A stretch of 6,972 nt of DNA, taken from the NCBI GenBank assembly GCA_003133505.1, contig PKXT01000290.1, positions 873-7,844 on the forward strand, written 5' to 3'. A program made the position numbers and the translations under genes. The notes beneath the pieces are model-generated. The model saw only the letters and a program-made list of their open reading frames with translations. It was not told the origin of the DNA and did not search any database. Origin of the DNA: Acidobacteriota bacterium (GTDB lineage Bacteria > Acidobacteriota > Terriglobia > Acidiferrales > UBA7541). Numbering within the stretch: position 1 is the first letter of the stretch; each line of letters opens with the position of its first letter. This document shows positions 6,006 through 6,972 of this stretch, piece by piece.

Positions 6006-6136
6006 AACGCTAACGGCATGCTTGCGGGAGCACATTGCCCACGGTCGCCAGTCGGTCCCCAGTGTTGGTGAACGCCATAGGACGATCCTTGTAAAGCAGG
6101 TCCGGACTCAGCTCACCCCAGGCAAGGTCACGATGC

Positions 6137-6142
6137 TAAGAT
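6137..6142 (+). promoter_or_regulatory. Weak candidate extended -10 box of rlmN
   Basis: TAAGAT is preceded by TG at 6134-6135 (TGnTAAGAT), an extended -10 arrangement, but no -35 is recognisable. The start would fall near 6149, leaving a very short leader of about 13 nt before ATG 6162. The rest of the 193-bp divergent region (5969-6161) shows the dioxygenase signals and a GTCCGGAC palindrome at 6100-6107, but no gene. Confidence 0.22.
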
Positions 6143-6161
6143 AAATCCCGGGAAGCTTCGG

Positions 6162-6972
6162 ATGTCCGCGATGAGCCCTGCTACTACAACCTTGAAACCG
6201 TGCGAACTGCTCGGTCTACCCGCCGAGGATCTTTGTGCGCTTATGGCTTCGCTCGGCGAGCCTGCCTATCGTGGACGCCAGGTTTACCGCGCCTTATACG
6301 CTGAACGGCGCGCGAGTTTTGACGCCATTACAAATCTTCCGCTGGCCCTGCGCGAACAACTGGCCCGCGATGGTTGTATCACATGGCCGCGGGTGATTCG
6401 CGCGCATGAATCGGCGGATGGTACGGTGCGTTACGTCCTGGCGCTCGACCCAGCGCTTGATGCCGCATCGCCACTCGGTCCAGCACCGGGCGCTTTCCCT
6501 CAATCCTCCGCATCACGGCCTGCGACGGTCGAGGCGGTTTTCATGCCCTCAGCAGCGCGGCAGACCATCTGCATTTCGACCCAGGCAGGCTGCGCCGTGG
6601 ACTGCCATTTCTGCCTGACAGCGACTCTGGGCCTGACGCGCAATCTGACCGCCGGGGAAGTTATCGGGCAGGTTCTGTTCGCGCTTGAAGAAAATCGCAA
6701 CAACCTCCGTCCCCAAACGAACGTGGTACTAATGGGACAAGGCGAACCGCTGCTGAATTACGATCCTGTTATGGCCGCGCTTCGCATTTTGCTGGACCCC
6801 GCGGCGCTGGGTCTTTCGCCGCGCCATGTCACTCTTTCCACCAGTGGCATAGTTCCGGGTATTGAGCGGATGGCTACGGAGCCGGTGCGCCCTAAGCTGG
6901 CAATTTCGCTCAATGCATCCGGCGATGAACAGCGCGACGCGCTGATGCCCATCAACCGGAAATATCCCCTTT
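6162..6972 (+). CDS. rlmN: 23S rRNA (adenine(2503)-C(2))-methyltransferase RlmN, N-terminal ~270 residues (runs off the right edge)
   Basis: An open frame of 270 codons with no stop. RlmN is a radical SAM enzyme that methylates C2 of A2503 in 23S rRNA, and in some bacteria also A37 of certain tRNAs. The N-terminal accessory domain includes GEPAYRGRQVYRALY (32-46). Then come VEAVFMP (123-129), TICISTQAGC (135-144) and the radical SAM cluster C144-x3-C148-x2-C151. FCLTATLGLTRNLTAGEV follows, as does SLNASGDEQRDALMPINRKYP (249-269). Cys137 corresponds to E. coli Cys118; the methyl-carrying Cys355 equivalent lies beyond the window. The SAM-contacting motif reads MGQGEP (191-196) where most relatives have MGMGEP. 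A Pro/Ala/Ser-rich stretch (about 96-122) makes the linker before VEAVFMP longer than in E. coli. The start at ATG 6162 has GGAAG 6 nt upstream; a second ATG at 6171 is less well placed. The gene is divergent from the dioxygenase. Confidence 0.95.
   Translation, partial: MSAMSPATTTLKPCELLGLPAEDLCALMASLGEPAYRGRQVYRALYAERRASFDAITNLPLALREQLARDGCITWPRVIRAHESADGTVRYVLALDPALDAASPLGPAPGAFPQSSASRPATVEAVFMPSAARQTICISTQAGCAVDCHFCLTATLGLTRNLTAGEVIGQVLFALEENRNNLRPQTNVVLMGQGEPLLNYDPVMAALRILLDPAALGLSPRHVTLSTSGIVPGIERMATEPVRPKLAISLNASGDEQRDALMPINRKYPL

Noticed and set aside
5969..6019. N-terminal extension of the dioxygenase from ATG 6019
   Set aside because: The strong ribosome site and a perfect -10 box fall inside this extension, and the family's usual N-terminus starts at ATG 5968.

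Overview
The window is an ordinary stretch of bacterial chromosome with seven genes. Two of them are cut by the window edges. The moderately high G+C, the leader-poor gene spacing and the flavour of the protein sequences (especially the RlmN segment C-AVD-CHFC-LTATLGLTRNLTAGE and the MoaA N-terminus RDSFGRPITDLRISVTDRC) suggest a member of the Acidobacteriota, perhaps Terriglobia/Koribacter-like. That assignment is inference from remembered family sequences, not a computed placement. No transposase, integrase, tRNA, rRNA, CRISPR array or phage gene is visible.

Layout. Six genes run on the minus strand, in transcription order: a cysteine dioxygenase (5387-5968), an M16 zinc peptidase (3942-5228), a cation:proton antiporter (2377-3777), MoaA of molybdenum cofactor synthesis (786-1874), a DUF2203 protein (242-688) and the start of a DUF255/YyaL-type thioredoxin-domain protein (1-205, continuing off the left edge). 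The seventh gene, rlmN (from 6162), runs on the plus strand off the right edge. It is divergent from the dioxygenase across a 193-bp promoter region.

Transcription. The minus-strand genes look mostly like separate units. There is a good intrinsic terminator just after moaA (731-762). Perfect TATAAT hexamers sit upstream of the dioxygenase (6000-6005), the antiporter (3867-3872) and, about 400 bp upstream, moaA (2271-2276). Only DUF2203 and DUF255 are tightly spaced (36 bp) and probably co-transcribed. The genes do not form one pathway: they cover cofactor synthesis, ion homeostasis, proteolysis, cysteine catabolism and rRNA modification.

Points worth a second look. The dioxygenase keeps the cysteine and tyrosine that form the Cys-Tyr cofactor in mammalian enzymes. 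A roughly 500-bp gene-free leader with local hairpins precedes moaA. The antiporter has Gly-Asp where relatives have Asn-Asp, Asp-Asp or Gln-Asp. RlmN carries a Pro/Ala-rich insertion, and several start codons differ from the longest open frame. I do not see evidence for a new multi-gene system here.
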